Source: Xanthomonas prunicola
GTDB taxonomy: Bacteria; Pseudomonadota; Gammaproteobacteria; Xanthomonadales; Xanthomonadaceae
DNA: 64,000 nucleotides
Assembly (NCBI RefSeq): GCF_002846205.1
Contig: NZ_PHKV01000002.1
Location: 682,001 to 746,000 of the forward strand
Reading direction: 5' to 3'
The position numbers and the translations under genes were made by a program. Under the pieces are notes generated by a model, which was given only the letters and a program-made list of their open reading frames with translations, was not told the DNA's origin and did not search any database. The stretch's first letter is position 1. Every line of letters begins with the position of its first letter. Positions 1 through 10,077 of the stretch are shown piece after piece.

Positions 1-539
1 CATTCCACGGTACCGGCCGCATCGCCGATGCCACCGTCGTCCAGACTGCGTGCCGAATACACCTGCAACGCCATGCCCCAGGCACGCGGCGATGGTTGGC
101 CGCAGGCATCGGCTACGCTGAAACAACGCAATGGCGCTACTGCCACCTGCTGGGTGATCGCGCCGATCTGCAGCGTCCAGTAACCGAAACGCTGCGGAGC
201 GCGCACGTGCCCTTGCGTATCCACGCGTGCGTCTTCGCTGGTACCACGGTCGTCGGTCCAGCGGCCGCTGGCATTGGCTGCAACGCGCAACGGCAGCGGC
301 TCGCCCACCTGCACGGTCAGTAGCGGTGCCGGCTCGGCGGCCTGCGCGGTGCAGCGACGCAGGCTGTCGGCCCGTTGCGCCGCAGTGGCGGCGGGCAACT
401 CCAACGCGGTGAGCACGGCATGCACCGATTGCTCGGACACCTGCCGCCGCTGGTAACTGGCATCCACCCAATCCACCATCACCCCGGCTGCAGCGGCCAG
501 GGTGTTGAGGTCCTCACTGCCAGGAGCGCGCGGACTCAT
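1..539 (-). CDS. malQ: 4-alpha-glucanotransferase (amylomaltase), N-terminal part only
   Basis: MalQ moves maltosyl and longer glucan units between alpha-1,4-glucans in glycogen and maltodextrin turnover. The frame opens at an ATG whose bases overlap the TGA of treZ and stays open to the left edge, so about 179 residues are visible. The visible part is the N-terminal region of long proteobacterial MalQ proteins (MSPRAPGSEDLNTLAAAAG, then a stretch with SYQRRQVSEQSVHAVLTAL), not the catalytic barrel. The TGA/ATG overlap suggests coupling to treZ as the last visible gene of the glgA-glgB-treZ-malQ operon. The assignment rests on N-terminal character and operon context; the active-site region is outside the window. 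Confidence 0.75.
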   Translation of the reverse strand, partial: MSPRAPGSEDLNTLAAAAGVMVDWVDASYQRRQVSEQSVHAVLTALELPAATAAQRADSLRRCTAQAAEPAPLLTVQVGEPLPLRVAANASGRWTDDRGTSEDARVDTQGHVRAPQRFGYWTLQIGAITQQVAVAPLRCFSVADACGQPSPRAWGMALQVYSARSLDDGGIGDAAGTVE

Positions 540-2293
540 GAGTGCGCCTCGTGCCAGGCAATGAAGCCATCGACCGGCAGCTGCCGTGCGTCGGCAACGA
601 CGTTTTCAACATGCACCACGCGTCCGCGCACCGGTGGCAGCGGCACTGCACGGGTGCCCACATTGAAGGCGATATGCCACAACCCGCCCGGCAATTCCCA
701 CGTGGCCATCACCGCACCATCGGCAAGGACGCTGGCACGCACGGCGCGTGCTTGCGCCAAGCCCGGCACCAGCCATTGACGCCGCACGTCCAGCAAAGCC
801 TTGAACCAGGCCGCCCACTGCGCGCCGTCGCCGTCCGCTGCGTCGGCGATCGGCGCACGCGACGCCGCGAATGTGGAATGGCTGTTCGGGTCGGGAATGG
901 TGGCGCGCTGTGCTGCGTCGGCGAACGCAGCGAAATGCGCAAACTCGCGCCGGCGCCCTTCGCGCACTGCGTCATCCAGCGGCGGGCCGAAGTCGGTGAA
1001 GAACAGGAACGGCTGCTTGGCGCCCCATGGCTCGCCCATGAAAAACAGCGGAATCATCGGCGTGAGCGCGGTCAGCGCCAAGGCCGCACGCAAGCGTTGC
1101 GGCGACACCAGCACGCTCAGCCGTTCACCGCGTGCGCGGTTGCCGATCTGGTCGTGATTCTGCGCAAACACCACGAACTTGTGCGGCGGCAACGCGCCGC
1201 TGGGCTCGCCCCGCACATGCCCGCGCGGATCGGGCTCACCCTGGTATGCAAAGCCTTCGCCGAGCACGCGCGCCAGGTGGTCGGTGGGCTTGTCGGCAAA
1301 CGCGGCGTAGTAGCCTTCCTCTTCGCCGGTCAGCAGGACATGCAAGGCGTTATGGAAGTCGTCATCCCATTGCGCGGTATAGCCACGTTGCAATTGCGAG
1401 GCCTGGTTGGCTTCGTTTTCCAGCACCAGATGCACATGCCGACCCGCCGGTAAGCTGGTCTCGATAGTCTCGCGCAAGGTGTCCAGAAAGGCATTCGGCG
1501 AGATCGCATGCACCGCATCCAGGCGCAGGCCATCGAAGCCATATTCGTGCAGCCACATCAGTGCGTTATCGAGAAAATACCGCTGCACCGGCGGCTTGCG
1601 GAAATCGATCGCTGCACCCCATGGGGTGGGCTTGTCGTCGTTGAAGAACGGGCCGGCGTAGCTGTGCAGGTAATTGCCGTCCGGGCCGAAGTGGTTGTAG
1701 ACCACATCCAGCAACACCATCAGGCCGTGCCCGTGCGCCGCGTCGATCAGGGCCTTCAATTGATCCGGGGTGCCATAGGCGTCGGCCGGCGCATACGGCA
1801 GCACGCCGTCGTAGCCCCAGTTATGCGCACCGGGAAACGCGCTCAGCGGCATCAGCTCGATGGCGGTGATGCCCATCGCCGCCAGTTGCGGCAGTTGCGC
1901 CTGCACACCGGCGTAGCCGCCGCAGGTGCCCACATGCAATTCGTAGATCACCGCTTCGTCCCACGGCCGCCCCTGCCACCGGGTGTGTTGCCAGGTGTAG
2001 CCATCGGTTGGCTGTACCGCGCTGGGGCCGTGCACGCCCTCGGGCTGCCAACGCGAGGCCGGGTCCGGCACCGGCTCGCCGCCGTCGATGCTGTAGCGAT
2101 AACGTGCACCGGGCGCGCAGTCGATCATCGCGCTGAAGAAGCCGTCCTGCCCGGCCTGCAGCGCGCTGCGCGCGCCGTTGTCAAACACCACATCCACGCC
2201 GTTGGCAGCCGGTGCCCAGAGCGCGAAGCGCACCTGTCCCTCACCCGCTGGCCAGGCGCCCCAGGCCGGGATGATGTCGTTGCGCTGGTTCAT
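536..2293 (-). CDS. treZ: malto-oligosyltrehalose trehalohydrolase
   Basis: TreZ (GH13) releases trehalose from maltooligosyltrehalose made by TreY. The 585-residue product starts MNQRNDIIPAWGAW and has the N-terminal immunoglobulin-like domain (RFALWAPAANGVDVVF), then a GH13 barrel with VIYELHVGTCG, LMPLSAFPGAHNWGYDG, DVVYNHFGPDGNY, the nucleophile region GLRLDAVHAI and late FAQNHDQIGNR. I chose the ATG at 2293 because GGAGA lies 7 nt upstream, two bases past the glgB stop; the open frame extending further upstream is only antisense-style reading through glgB in another frame. It overlaps malQ by 4 nt. TreY is not visible and may lie further left. Confidence 0.9.
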   Translation of the reverse strand: MNQRNDIIPAWGAWPAGEGQVRFALWAPAANGVDVVFDNGARSALQAGQDGFFSAMIDCAPGARYRYSIDGGEPVPDPASRWQPEGVHGPSAVQPTDGYTWQHTRWQGRPWDEAVIYELHVGTCGGYAGVQAQLPQLAAMGITAIELMPLSAFPGAHNWGYDGVLPYAPADAYGTPDQLKALIDAAHGHGLMVLLDVVYNHFGPDGNYLHSYAGPFFNDDKPTPWGAAIDFRKPPVQRYFLDNALMWLHEYGFDGLRLDAVHAISPNAFLDTLRETIETSLPAGRHVHLVLENEANQASQLQRGYTAQWDDDFHNALHVLLTGEEEGYYAAFADKPTDHLARVLGEGFAYQGEPDPRGHVRGEPSGALPPHKFVVFAQNHDQIGNRARGERLSVLVSPQRLRAALALTALTPMIPLFFMGEPWGAKQPFLFFTDFGPPLDDAVREGRRREFAHFAAFADAAQRATIPDPNSHSTFAASRAPIADAADGDGAQWAAWFKALLDVRRQWLVPGLAQARAVRASVLADGAVMATWELPGGLWHIAFNVGTRAVPLPPVRGRVVHVENVVADARQLPVDGFIAWHEAHS

Positions 2294-2295
2294 CG

Positions 2296-4530
2296 TTATT
2301 TCTCCGCTTGCAGGTAGATCGTGGCCAGCGGCGGCAGGGTCAGGCGCAGACGTTGCGTATGCCCATGCATGCCCATCGGCTCGGTCGCAAGACGACCGCT
2401 GTTGCCGAGGTTGCTGCCGCCGTAGTGGGCACTGTCGGTGTTGAGGATTTCGCGCCAGATGCCGGCACGCGGCACTCCCACGCGGTAGTCGTGCAGCGGT
2501 TGCGGGGTGAGGTTGCTCACCGCCAGCAACGGCGGCGCGGCGCCTTCGGGGTCGTGACGGATGAAGGCGAGCACGCTGTTGCGCGCGTCGTCGGCCACGC
2601 TCCAGTCGAACCCCTCGGCACGATGCGTGCCGCGATACAGCGCCGGCACGCGGCGCAAGGTGGCGTTGAGATCGCTCACCAGTTGCTGCACGCCGCGATG
2701 CGGCGCACCGTCGAGCAGATGCCAGTCCAGCGACTGATCGTGATTCCAGTCGGCCCACTGGCCGAATTCGCCGCCCATGAACAGCAGTTTGTCGCCCGGA
2801 TGCGCCCACATCAGCGCCAGGTACGCGCGCAGGTTGGCGAAGCGGCGCCAGTCGTCGCCCGGCATCTGCCCGAGCAGGCCGCCGGTGCCATGCACCACTT
2901 CGTCGTGCGAGAGCGGCAAGACGAAACGCTCGGAGAACGCGTACACCAGGCCGAAGGTGAGCTGGCTGTGATGCTGCGCGCGCTCGGCCGGATCGCGCTG
3001 CATGTAGCTCAGCGTGTCGTGCATCCAGCCCATGTTCCATTTATGGGTGAAGCCCAGCCCGCCCTCGCTGATCGGCGCGGTCACGCCCGGCCAGGCGGTG
3101 GACTCTTCGGCGATGGTCAGCACACCGGGAAACCGTGTGGCGATCTCGCTGTTAAGCTGGCGCAGGAAGGCGACGGCCTCCAGATTCTCGCGGCCGCCGT
3201 GCGCATTGGGGACCCACTCGCCTTCGGCGCGGCCGTAGTCGCGATACAGCATCGAGGCCACTGCATCCACGCGCAGGCCGTCGAGGTGGTAATGGTCGAT
3301 CCATTCCAGCGCGCTGCCTTGCAGGAATGCGGTCACTTCGGGCCGGCCGTAGTTGTAGATCAGCGTGTTCCAGTCGCGGTGCATGCCTTCGCGCGGGTCG
3401 GCATGCTCGTACAGCGCAGCGCCGTCGAACTGCGCCAGGCCATGGGCATCGCTTGGGAAGTGCGCGCTGACCCAGTCCAGGATCACGCCGATGCCGGCGC
3501 GATGGCAGGCGTCGACGAAGTGCGCAAAGCCATCCGGGCTGCCGTGGCGCGCGGTGGGCGCATACAGGCCCAACGGCTGGTAGCCCCACGAACCACCGAA
3601 GGGGTGTTCGGTGATCGGCAGCAACTCGATATGGGTGAAGCCCAGCCGCTGGACGTACGGGATCAGCTCACGGGCCAGGCTGGGCCAGTCCAGCGGCTGG
3701 TCGCGCCCATCGCGACGCCACGAGGCGGCATGCACTTCGTAGATGGACAGCGGCGCCGACGGTGCCTGCACCGCACGCCTGGCCATCCATTCGGCATCGG
3801 TCCACGCAAACGCGGCGCCATCGGGCACCACCGAGGCGGTGGCCGGCGGCAGCTCGCTCTGCCGCGCAACCGGGTCGGCCTTGAGCAGCACTCGGCCGTC
3901 GGCGGCAGTGATGGCGTATTTGTAGCGGGCGCCGGCTTCCACGCGCGGCAGAAACAGCTCCCAGACGCCGCCGATGGGTTGCCGCATCGGATGCCGTCGC
4001 GCGTCCCAGCCATTGAAATCGCCGACCACCGCAACCCGCTGCGCATGCGGCGCCCACACCGCAAAGCGCACGCCTGGCACGTCGCCGCAGCGCAGATGCT
4101 GCGCGCCCAAGGCGCTGCGCAATGCCTGCCCGTCGCCAGCGGCGATCTGCAGCAGCAACGATTCGTCCAGGGTCGGGGCGAACGCGTACGGGTCTTCGAT
4201 CTCCTGCACCACGTCCGGCCAGACGATGCGCAGCCGGTACGGCCCATCGACTGCCAGCTCGCCTTCGAACACGCCATCGACCGCGCCGACCTGCATGCGC
4301 GCCAGCAACTTGCCGCGTGGATCGATCAGGCCCATCGCCTCGGCCCCGGGCGCCAGGACCCGAACGCGACGGCGGCCATCGGCCTGCAGGTGCGGGCCCA
4401 GCACCGCGAATGCATCGGTGGGCGCTGCATCGGCCAGCGCCTGCAGGGCAGGCGCGCTATCGGAGACTTCTTCCTTGATCACACCTTCGCCTTCCGCTGC
4501 CTGCCCTTGCACGCCCAACCGTTCGCTCAT
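2296..4530 (-). CDS. glgB: 1,4-alpha-glucan branching enzyme
   Basis: GlgB cuts alpha-1,4-glucan chains and re-attaches them as alpha-1,6 branches in glycogen. The 744-residue product has an extended N-terminus, two carbohydrate-binding beta domains (second near [22 protein letters not shown]), and a GH13 barrel with [29 protein letters not shown], the nucleophile segment [17 protein letters not shown] and [21 protein letters not shown]. Length fits proteobacterial GlgB. Its ATG overlaps the stop of glgA (ATGA), and treZ starts two bases after its stop, so the genes are surely co-transcribed. Confidence 0.96.
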   Translation of the reverse strand: MSERLGVQGQAAEGEGVIKEEVSDSAPALQALADAAPTDAFAVLGPHLQADGRRRVRVLAPGAEAMGLIDPRGKLLARMQVGAVDGVFEGELAVDGPYRLRIVWPDVVQEIEDPYAFAPTLDESLLLQIAAGDGQALRSALGAQHLRCGDVPGVRFAVWAPHAQRVAVVGDFNGWDARRHPMRQPIGGVWELFLPRVEAGARYKYAITAADGRVLLKADPVARQSELPPATASVVPDGAAFAWTDAEWMARRAVQAPSAPLSIYEVHAASWRRDGRDQPLDWPSLARELIPYVQRLGFTHIELLPITEHPFGGSWGYQPLGLYAPTARHGSPDGFAHFVDACHRAGIGVILDWVSAHFPSDAHGLAQFDGAALYEHADPREGMHRDWNTLIYNYGRPEVTAFLQGSALEWIDHYHLDGLRVDAVASMLYRDYGRAEGEWVPNAHGGRENLEAVAFLRQLNSEIATRFPGVLTIAEESTAWPGVTAPISEGGLGFTHKWNMGWMHDTLSYMQRDPAERAQHHSQLTFGLVYAFSERFVLPLSHDEVVHGTGGLLGQMPGDDWRRFANLRAYLALMWAHPGDKLLFMGGEFGQWADWNHDQSLDWHLLDGAPHRGVQQLVSDLNATLRRVPALYRGTHRAEGFDWSVADDARNSVLAFIRHDPEGAAPPLLAVSNLTPQPLHDYRVGVPRAGIWREILNTDSAHYGGSNLGNSGRLATEPMGMHGHTQRLRLTLPPLATIYLQAEK

Positions 4531-6110
4531 GACACCATCGCAAGCGCAGGTGCGCTTGCAGCGGTGTGCTCATAGAGGGACAGATACTTCTTGCCGGCCA
4601 CATCCCAGCCACTGGGCCGCAGCATGGCCGCGCGGCGCATGGCCGACAGCAGGCTGGGCAAGCGGAAGGTGCGGAACGCGCGTTCCAGGCAGCGGCGCAA
4701 AGCCTCCACGCTGGCATGCTGAAACAGGAAACCGGTGACGCCGTCGTCCACGGTATCGATCAGCCCGCCGGTGGCATGCGCGATCGGCAGGCATCCGAAG
4801 CGCTGCGCGTACATCTGGCTCAGGCCGCAGGGCTCGAAGCGCGAGGGCATCAGCAGGAAGTCGGCACCGGCGAACATGCGCCGCGCCAGGCCCTCTTCAA
4901 AACCGATGAAGGCGCCGACCTGACCGGGGTAGCGTCGGGTCAGCTCGGCGACCTGCTGTTCGATCTCCGGCTCGCCACCGCCAATCACCGCGATCTGGCC
5001 ACCGGCCGCAACGATCTGCGGGGCAACCTCGCAGATCAGGTCCAGGCCCTTCTGATGCACCAACCGCGACACCACCGCAAACAGCGGCCCGGCGCTGTCG
5101 CGCAGCCCCAGGGCCTTGCGCACCTGGGCGGCATTGACCTGCCGGCCCTGCCATTGGTTCACGCTGAAGTGCGTGTCCAGATATTCGTCGGTGCGCGGGT
5201 CCCAGCTGGCGTCGATGCCGTTGACGATGCCGGTCAGCGCGCCCTTGGCGGCGCGTCCGGCCAGCAGCCGGTCCAGCCCGCAGCCCTGCGCCGGGCCGGT
5301 GATCTGCTTGGCATAGCTGACGCTGACGGTGTTGACGTGGTCGGCATTGACGATGCCGCCGCGCAGGAACGACATCTGCCCGTAGAACTCCAGTTCGGCC
5401 ACGCGCTCGGCCGGGATGCCCAGCGCAGACGCCATCGAATACGGCACCAGGCCCTGGTAGGCCAGGTTATGGATGGTCAGCAGGCACGGCGTGGTGCCGC
5501 CGGACCAACGCACGTAGCCGGCGGCCAGCGCGCACGGCCAGTCGTTGAGATGCAGCAGGCGCGGCTTCCAGCCCAGACCGGCATGACCGGCAGCGATTTG
5601 CGCGGCGGCATGCGACAAGGTGGCGAAACGGATCGCGTTGTCTTCGAACTCCGAACCGCTGGTGCTCACATACGGCGAGCCATCGCGTTCGAACAACTCC
5701 CTGGACAGCAGGATATAGATCGGCAGCCCATCGGACTGCACGATGCGGCCGATGTCGCAGGCCGGCAGCGCGGCATGCGCCAGCACGCGGCCCACGATCT
5801 CCACCTTGCCGGCACGCTCGAGCACGGCACGGTAGCCGGGGATCAACACGCGCACGTCGTAGCGATGGCGCAGCGCGCGCGGCAGCGCTGCCGCAACATC
5901 GCCCAGACCGCCCGCCTTGATGAAGTCGGCCATCTCCGAAACCACGAACAAAGCACCGCGTGTATCGGCCAGCGACACCGGCAAACGCTCGTGATGGCGG
6001 ATGAATCGTCCGCGCGCATCACGCGGACGCCCGCTCTTCTTCAGCGTGGGGATCATCGTGCTGCGCTCTAGGCGTGCAGTGCTGGCGTGAAGCGGCATCG
6101 TGGCAACCAT
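4527..6110 (-). CDS. glgA: glycogen synthase (ADP-glucose, GT5)
   Basis: GlgA adds glucose from ADP-glucose to the non-reducing end of growing alpha-1,4-glucan. The 527-residue product carries the substrate-binding signature KAGGLGDV close to the N-terminus ([19 protein letters not shown]), a central [13 protein letters not shown] segment and the C-terminal [18 protein letters not shown] motif with the conserved Glu. Family members run about 480-530 residues. The start is uncertain: ATG 6110 gives a longer basic leader, while ATG 6056 ([11 protein letters not shown]) is the alternative; neither has a strong Shine-Dalgarno. First gene of the leftward operon. Confidence 0.94.
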   Translation of the reverse strand: MVATMPLHASTARLERSTMIPTLKKSGRPRDARGRFIRHHERLPVSLADTRGALFVVSEMADFIKAGGLGDVAAALPRALRHRYDVRVLIPGYRAVLERAGKVEIVGRVLAHAALPACDIGRIVQSDGLPIYILLSRELFERDGSPYVSTSGSEFEDNAIRFATLSHAAAQIAAGHAGLGWKPRLLHLNDWPCALAAGYVRWSGGTTPCLLTIHNLAYQGLVPYSMASALGIPAERVAELEFYGQMSFLRGGIVNADHVNTVSVSYAKQITGPAQGCGLDRLLAGRAAKGALTGIVNGIDASWDPRTDEYLDTHFSVNQWQGRQVNAAQVRKALGLRDSAGPLFAVVSRLVHQKGLDLICEVAPQIVAAGGQIAVIGGGEPEIEQQVAELTRRYPGQVGAFIGFEEGLARRMFAGADFLLMPSRFEPCGLSQMYAQRFGCLPIAHATGGLIDTVDDGVTGFLFQHASVEALRRCLERAFRTFRLPSLLSAMRRAAMLRPSGWDVAGKKYLSLYEHTAASAPALAMVS

Positions 6111-6598
6111 CTAAACGTCCGTCGTAAAGTGGGTGGAGACGGAAAACGGCGAAGCGAAAACCATCGCCTGCCGATGTGGCCAGGCGAGATGCTACGAATG
6201 AGGAGCTAAGGACAACGCGGTAATCCACAGTCGTCCTTGGTGATGAATCTACACCCCGACCAAATAAAATATGCGTGAACACGTGCTGACTTTTCTGCGA
6301 CAGGCCACATTCCTTTACGCACGGTTGCGCGCGCACGGAGGCATAAGCGCGACATTGCAGTGCGATGACATCCCCGTATCGGTGCGAAGACAGTGAGATG
6401 CACCGAATGCGGGAGAATGCAGCCGCGTTCGTCGTCATCTGGGTAACTTGTTCATTGATGCCTTCGCGTCCTCTGTCGCGACCTTGCTTGGCCAATTGCC
6501 TGCATGCTGTCGGTACGCGCTGCGGCCCGGCTTGCTCAAGCACCCCATGGGCGCGCCGATAACGACCGTTAGCACAAGACTTTTCGAGACCCTGGCGC
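6111..6598. other. intergenic region between divergent glgA and GGDEF gene
   Basis: 488 bp between two divergent genes, so it must hold both promoters. I see no convincing gene, hairpin or recognised operator in it. The part near 6240-6300 is noticeably more AT-rich than the flanks and is the likeliest promoter area. Confidence 0.5.
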
Positions 6599-8227
6599 AT
6601 GGCAGACCAGCCCGAACACCCAAGCCGTCCACGTGGCGGGCTGCGCCGCCTGCTGCCCTGGGGCGGCGCGGACACCGCGCGCATGGCCACGACCCTGCCC
6701 ACCGTGATCAACGGCGAGCGCAGCGCGCAGGGCCTGGCCGCGCATCAGCTGGTGCCCGCCAAAGCCAAGTCCGGCGCACACGATCCCGCTGCCGCCACTG
6801 CATTGCTGATGCGGCTGTTTTCGCATGCCGCGCATCCGGAGGCACTGCTGCTCGCCTTCGCCGAAGGCATCGCCAGCCTGCACGGCGAGCTCGGCGACAT
6901 GGGCGTGCGCCTGAGCGCGGCGTATGCGGCCGGCGACTGGCCCGGCTATGGCCGTGCCTTGCGCCAGCTGATCGACAAGTACATCCGCACCATCGACACC
7001 GGCGATTCGCTGGCCGAAGGCCGCACCGAGGCCGAGCAGCTGCGCGACCTGCTGCGACACGCGCTGGGCAACGCGCTGGCCACCCTCTTGCAACGCAGCC
7101 CGGAGCTGGCCGAAGAAGCGCAGACGCTGGCATCGGCACTGCGCCACTGGCGCCCGGGACACGAGCTGATCACGCTGGAACAGCGCCTGCGCGAACTCAG
7201 CCATCAGATTGGCCTACGTGCTGAAGATGCCAGCGAGCAACAGAACCTATTACTCGGTCTATTCGACCTATTGCTGGAGAACGTCGGCGAACTTCTCGAC
7301 GATCGCAGCTGGCTGCAGGGCCAGATCTCGGTCGTGCGGCAGCTGATTTCCGGCCCGCTGGACGTCGGCTCCATCGAACAAGCCCGCGGCACCCTGCGGG
7401 AGGTGATCTACAAACAAGGCCTGCTCAAGCAGGGCATCGCCGACTCCAAGACCGCCATGCGCGAGATGATGGTGTCCTTCGTCGACCGGCTCGACGGCAT
7501 GGCCACCAGCACCGGGCAATACCACGACCGCGTTGCCGGTTATTCGCAGGCGATCGGCGAAGCACGTGGCATTCCCGACCTCAACCGGCTGCTGCAGGAT
7601 CTGCTGCAAGACACCGCCGGTGTGCAGGCACAGGCTTTGGCTGCGCGCGACGAACTGCTTGCGGCGCGGCGGCAGGTGGAAGATTCCGAACAACGCATTG
7701 CCTCGCTCGAGCAGGAGCTCAAGGATGTGGCCGGCCTGGTACGCGAAGACCAGCTCACCGGCGCGCTCAACCGGCGCGGCTTCGAAGAACTGTTCCAGCG
7801 CGAAGCGGTACGCACCCAGCGCAGCGGTCAGCCGCTGTGCGTGGCGATGTTGGACCTGGACGACTTCCGCCGCCTCAACGAGACCCACGGCCATGCCGGT
7901 GGCGACGCCGCGCTACGTCACACCGTGGACGTGGCCAAGGCCGTACTGCGCACCACTGACGCCATCGCCCGCTTCGGCGGCGAAGAATTCGTCTTGCTGC
8001 TGCCGGACTCGACCATTTTCGAAGCCAGCGCGGCAGTGATCCGTCTGCAGCGCGCATTGGCCCAGCGCTCGTTGCTACACGAGGACGTGCGCGTGTTCGT
8101 CAGCTTCAGCGGCGGCGTGGCACTGCGCCATCTCGACGAGGCTCAGGACGATGTGATCCGCCGTGCCGACCGCGCCATGTACGACGCCAAGGCGGCCGGC
8201 AAGAATCGCGTGATCAGCGCGGATTAG
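6599..8227 (+). CDS. GGDEF diguanylate cyclase with intact inhibitory site
   Basis: Predicted to make cyclic di-GMP from two GTP. The 542-residue protein has an uncharacterised, mostly helical N-terminal half without clear membrane segments, a coiled-coil-like linker around residues 340-370, then a GGDEF domain: DQLTGALNRRGFEELF, the active-site loop RFGGEEF with GGEEF at residues 460-464, and a C-terminal DRAMYDAKAAGKNRV. RTTD (451-454) lies exactly five residues before GGEEF and matches the RxxD product-inhibition site, so both synthesis and feedback are expected. No EAL or HD-GYP domain. It is divergent from the glycogen operon; the N-terminal input is unknown. Confidence 0.93.
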   Translation: MADQPEHPSRPRGGLRRLLPWGGADTARMATTLPTVINGERSAQGLAAHQLVPAKAKSGAHDPAAATALLMRLFSHAAHPEALLLAFAEGIASLHGELGDMGVRLSAAYAAGDWPGYGRALRQLIDKYIRTIDTGDSLAEGRTEAEQLRDLLRHALGNALATLLQRSPELAEEAQTLASALRHWRPGHELITLEQRLRELSHQIGLRAEDASEQQNLLLGLFDLLLENVGELLDDRSWLQGQISVVRQLISGPLDVGSIEQARGTLREVIYKQGLLKQGIADSKTAMREMMVSFVDRLDGMATSTGQYHDRVAGYSQAIGEARGIPDLNRLLQDLLQDTAGVQAQALAARDELLAARRQVEDSEQRIASLEQELKDVAGLVREDQLTGALNRRGFEELFQREAVRTQRSGQPLCVAMLDLDDFRRLNETHGHAGGDAALRHTVDVAKAVLRTTDAIARFGGEEFVLLLPDSTIFEASAAVIRLQRALAQRSLLHEDVRVFVSFSGGVALRHLDEAQDDVIRRADRAMYDAKAAGKNRVISAD

Positions 8228-8288
8228 CGGCAGGTGCCGACAGGTCAGTGCCCGCGCCCCGGATCCGACGCCTGCGTGGGACAGGCAG

Positions 8289-8336
8289 AGCCGGCGCCCT
8301 CCGCCGGCTCATTGGCGGGGCAGGCGTCTTGCCAAT
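8289..8336. terminator. paired hairpins between convergent genes
   Basis: Inverted repeat AGCCGGCG (8289-8296) / CGCCGGCT (8302-8309) with a 5-nt loop, followed by a second stem ATTGGC (8311-8316) / GCCAAT (8331-8336). They lie between the stop of the GGDEF gene and that of the convergent GHL10 gene, so they probably end both transcripts. There is no T-tract on either strand, so intrinsic termination is only probable. Confidence 0.5.
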
Positions 8337-8340
8337 CGCT

Positions 8341-9726
8341 TCAAGGGTGCTGCCAGCGCAGCGTGAGATAGTCCACCACCTGTTGCGTCTGGGCCGCGGC
8401 GAGAAATCCGTGGCGAAACAACATGCAGCCGCCAACCTCAGGCAGCGACGCATTCACGTCCAGCTGGCGGGCGATCTCGGGCACACCGCCCTCCACTGTC
8501 CAATCCGGCTCCAGTGCGTTGGCAGTGCCGACCTTGTACAACGCCATACCGATATAGAGTTGCACGCGCCGACCGCGCACGGTGTCCGCCCACCAGCGTG
8601 CGATGGTGTCGTAGCGCACAGCCTGGCGGGCCAGCGGCCAGTAGATCTGCGGCACGATGTAGTCCACGAGTTCTTCGCGGACCCAACGGCGGGTATCCGC
8701 GTAACTGGTATCAAATGCGGGCGCACCGGCCTGTGTGTCCGAGCCCAGCGGATCATCCTGACGATTGCGCCACACCCCGGCCGGGCTGACCCCAAATGCC
8801 ACCCCCGGCCTGATCGCCCGAATGGTCCTGGCTACCTCTCGCATCAATCGATAGGTGTTGTCGCGGCGCCAATCCCCTTTGTCGGCAAATCCGGCCCCAT
8901 GGGCGGCATAGCTCTGTGCGTCGTCGAGGGGAGACTGCGCCGATTCGGTATAGAAGTAGTCATCGAACTGCACCCCATCCACGTGGTAGCAGGCCACCAG
9001 TTCCGCGACCACGCGACAGATCCAGCGGCGCACGGCCGGCATGCCTGGATCGAGCACCAGCCGATTGGCCGCCACGCCAACCCAGTCGGGGTGACGCAGA
9101 TACACGCTCTGGGGCGAATCGGTCGACGCAGTGGCAAAGGCATCGAGCGTGGCCTGGTCCAGGCCGGTCGAAACACGATAGGGATTGAGCCAGGCATGCA
9201 CCTGGATGCCTCGCGCATGTGCATGCCGCAGCAGGAATGCCAGCGGGTCGAAACCCGGGTCCTTGCCTAGAACGCCGGTCATGACCGGCGACCATGGCAG
9301 GATGCGCGAACGGTACAGCGCATCGGCACAGGGCTTGACCTGAAAGACCAGGGTATTCAGATGCAGTGACTGGGCCTGATCGACGATTGCCAGCAATTCC
9401 TGCTGCTGCACCTCGATGCGTTCGGCAGGGTCGACGATCCGCGCGGATGCGGCGCTTGGCCAGTCGAGATTGAACACGCTGGTGATCCAGGTTGCGCGCA
9501 TCTGGACGCCCGGGAGCGTGGCCGCGCTGGCTGGAACGCCCACGATGGCCGCGGCCATTGCTGCCGAACCCAAACCCAGAAAGCGCCGCCGACCAATCGC
9601 GGGGGAGCCGCTGGCCGGTGCCGCATCCCGATCCGCTGCAGGCATTGCCTGGAGCGCCTGATCCGTCTGCTGCACGGCAGGCAACGCCGCACGCGTGTCG
9701 TCGTGTTCTTCAGAGGTCTTCTTCAC
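8341..9726 (-). CDS. Tat-exported GHL10 (DUF187-type) glycoside hydrolase-like protein
   Basis: Resembles GHL10-family glycosyl hydrolases (YngK group), thought to cut polysaccharide or peptidoglycan-related glycans outside the cytoplasm; substrate unknown. A twin-arginine signal, GRRRFLGLGSAAMAAAIVGVPASA, follows a polar leader. The mature part opens with the family hallmark MRATWITSVFNLDWPS, then NTLVFQVKPCADALYRS, IQVHAWLNPYRVS, GVQFDDYFY and VPQIYWPL, as in these barrels. I prefer the GTG at 9726 (461 aa) because AGGAGG sits 5 nt before it; an in-frame ATG at 9741 would put that ribosome site inside the coding sequence. Confidence 0.85.
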   Translation of the reverse strand: MKKTSEEHDDTRAALPAVQQTDQALQAMPAADRDAAPASGSPAIGRRRFLGLGSAAMAAAIVGVPASAATLPGVQMRATWITSVFNLDWPSAASARIVDPAERIEVQQQELLAIVDQAQSLHLNTLVFQVKPCADALYRSRILPWSPVMTGVLGKDPGFDPLAFLLRHAHARGIQVHAWLNPYRVSTGLDQATLDAFATASTDSPQSVYLRHPDWVGVAANRLVLDPGMPAVRRWICRVVAELVACYHVDGVQFDDYFYTESAQSPLDDAQSYAAHGAGFADKGDWRRDNTYRLMREVARTIRAIRPGVAFGVSPAGVWRNRQDDPLGSDTQAGAPAFDTSYADTRRWVREELVDYIVPQIYWPLARQAVRYDTIARWWADTVRGRRVQLYIGMALYKVGTANALEPDWTVEGGVPEIARQLDVNASLPEVGGCMLFRHGFLAAAQTQQVVDYLTLRWQHP

Positions 9727-10077
9727 GCATCCCTCCTGCATCGCGTTGCTGCAGTCGTGGCCGGGCCTCTATGCCAGGCCCGGCTGCCGTCATCCGGCAC
9801 ATTCCGATACCACCCACCAGGCACACCCTAGCAACGGCGACCGCCGGAACGCGCGCGCGACATCGGAATCAAGAACCTCGCTTCGTCAGGTACGCAGCCG
9901 CCGTGACGCACGGCCCGAAACGGCGGCGCCATCGCGCAGATGGGCGCTCGCAAACGGCCAACGGTCACTGGCGAATCATTGGCAGCCACCGTCATCGCCA
10001 TTGCGCTCGACCGACGCCAGCTAACGATGCCACACCGGTGCCGAGCCCCCTCCCAACCCGGCGGCCGTGACGCGGCA
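9727..10077. other. intergenic region, no gene seen
   Basis: About 350 bp upstream of the GHL10 gene and downstream of the DUF808 gene, both leftward. It holds the ribosome site AGGAGG of the hydrolase at its left end. I see no coding signal with a ribosome site and no strong hairpin. Confidence 0.4.

Noticed and set aside
2308..4575. A 755-codon open frame on the plus strand opposite glgB
   Set aside because: It is the mirror of a high-GC gene; glgB on the other strand has all family motifs and this one has none.
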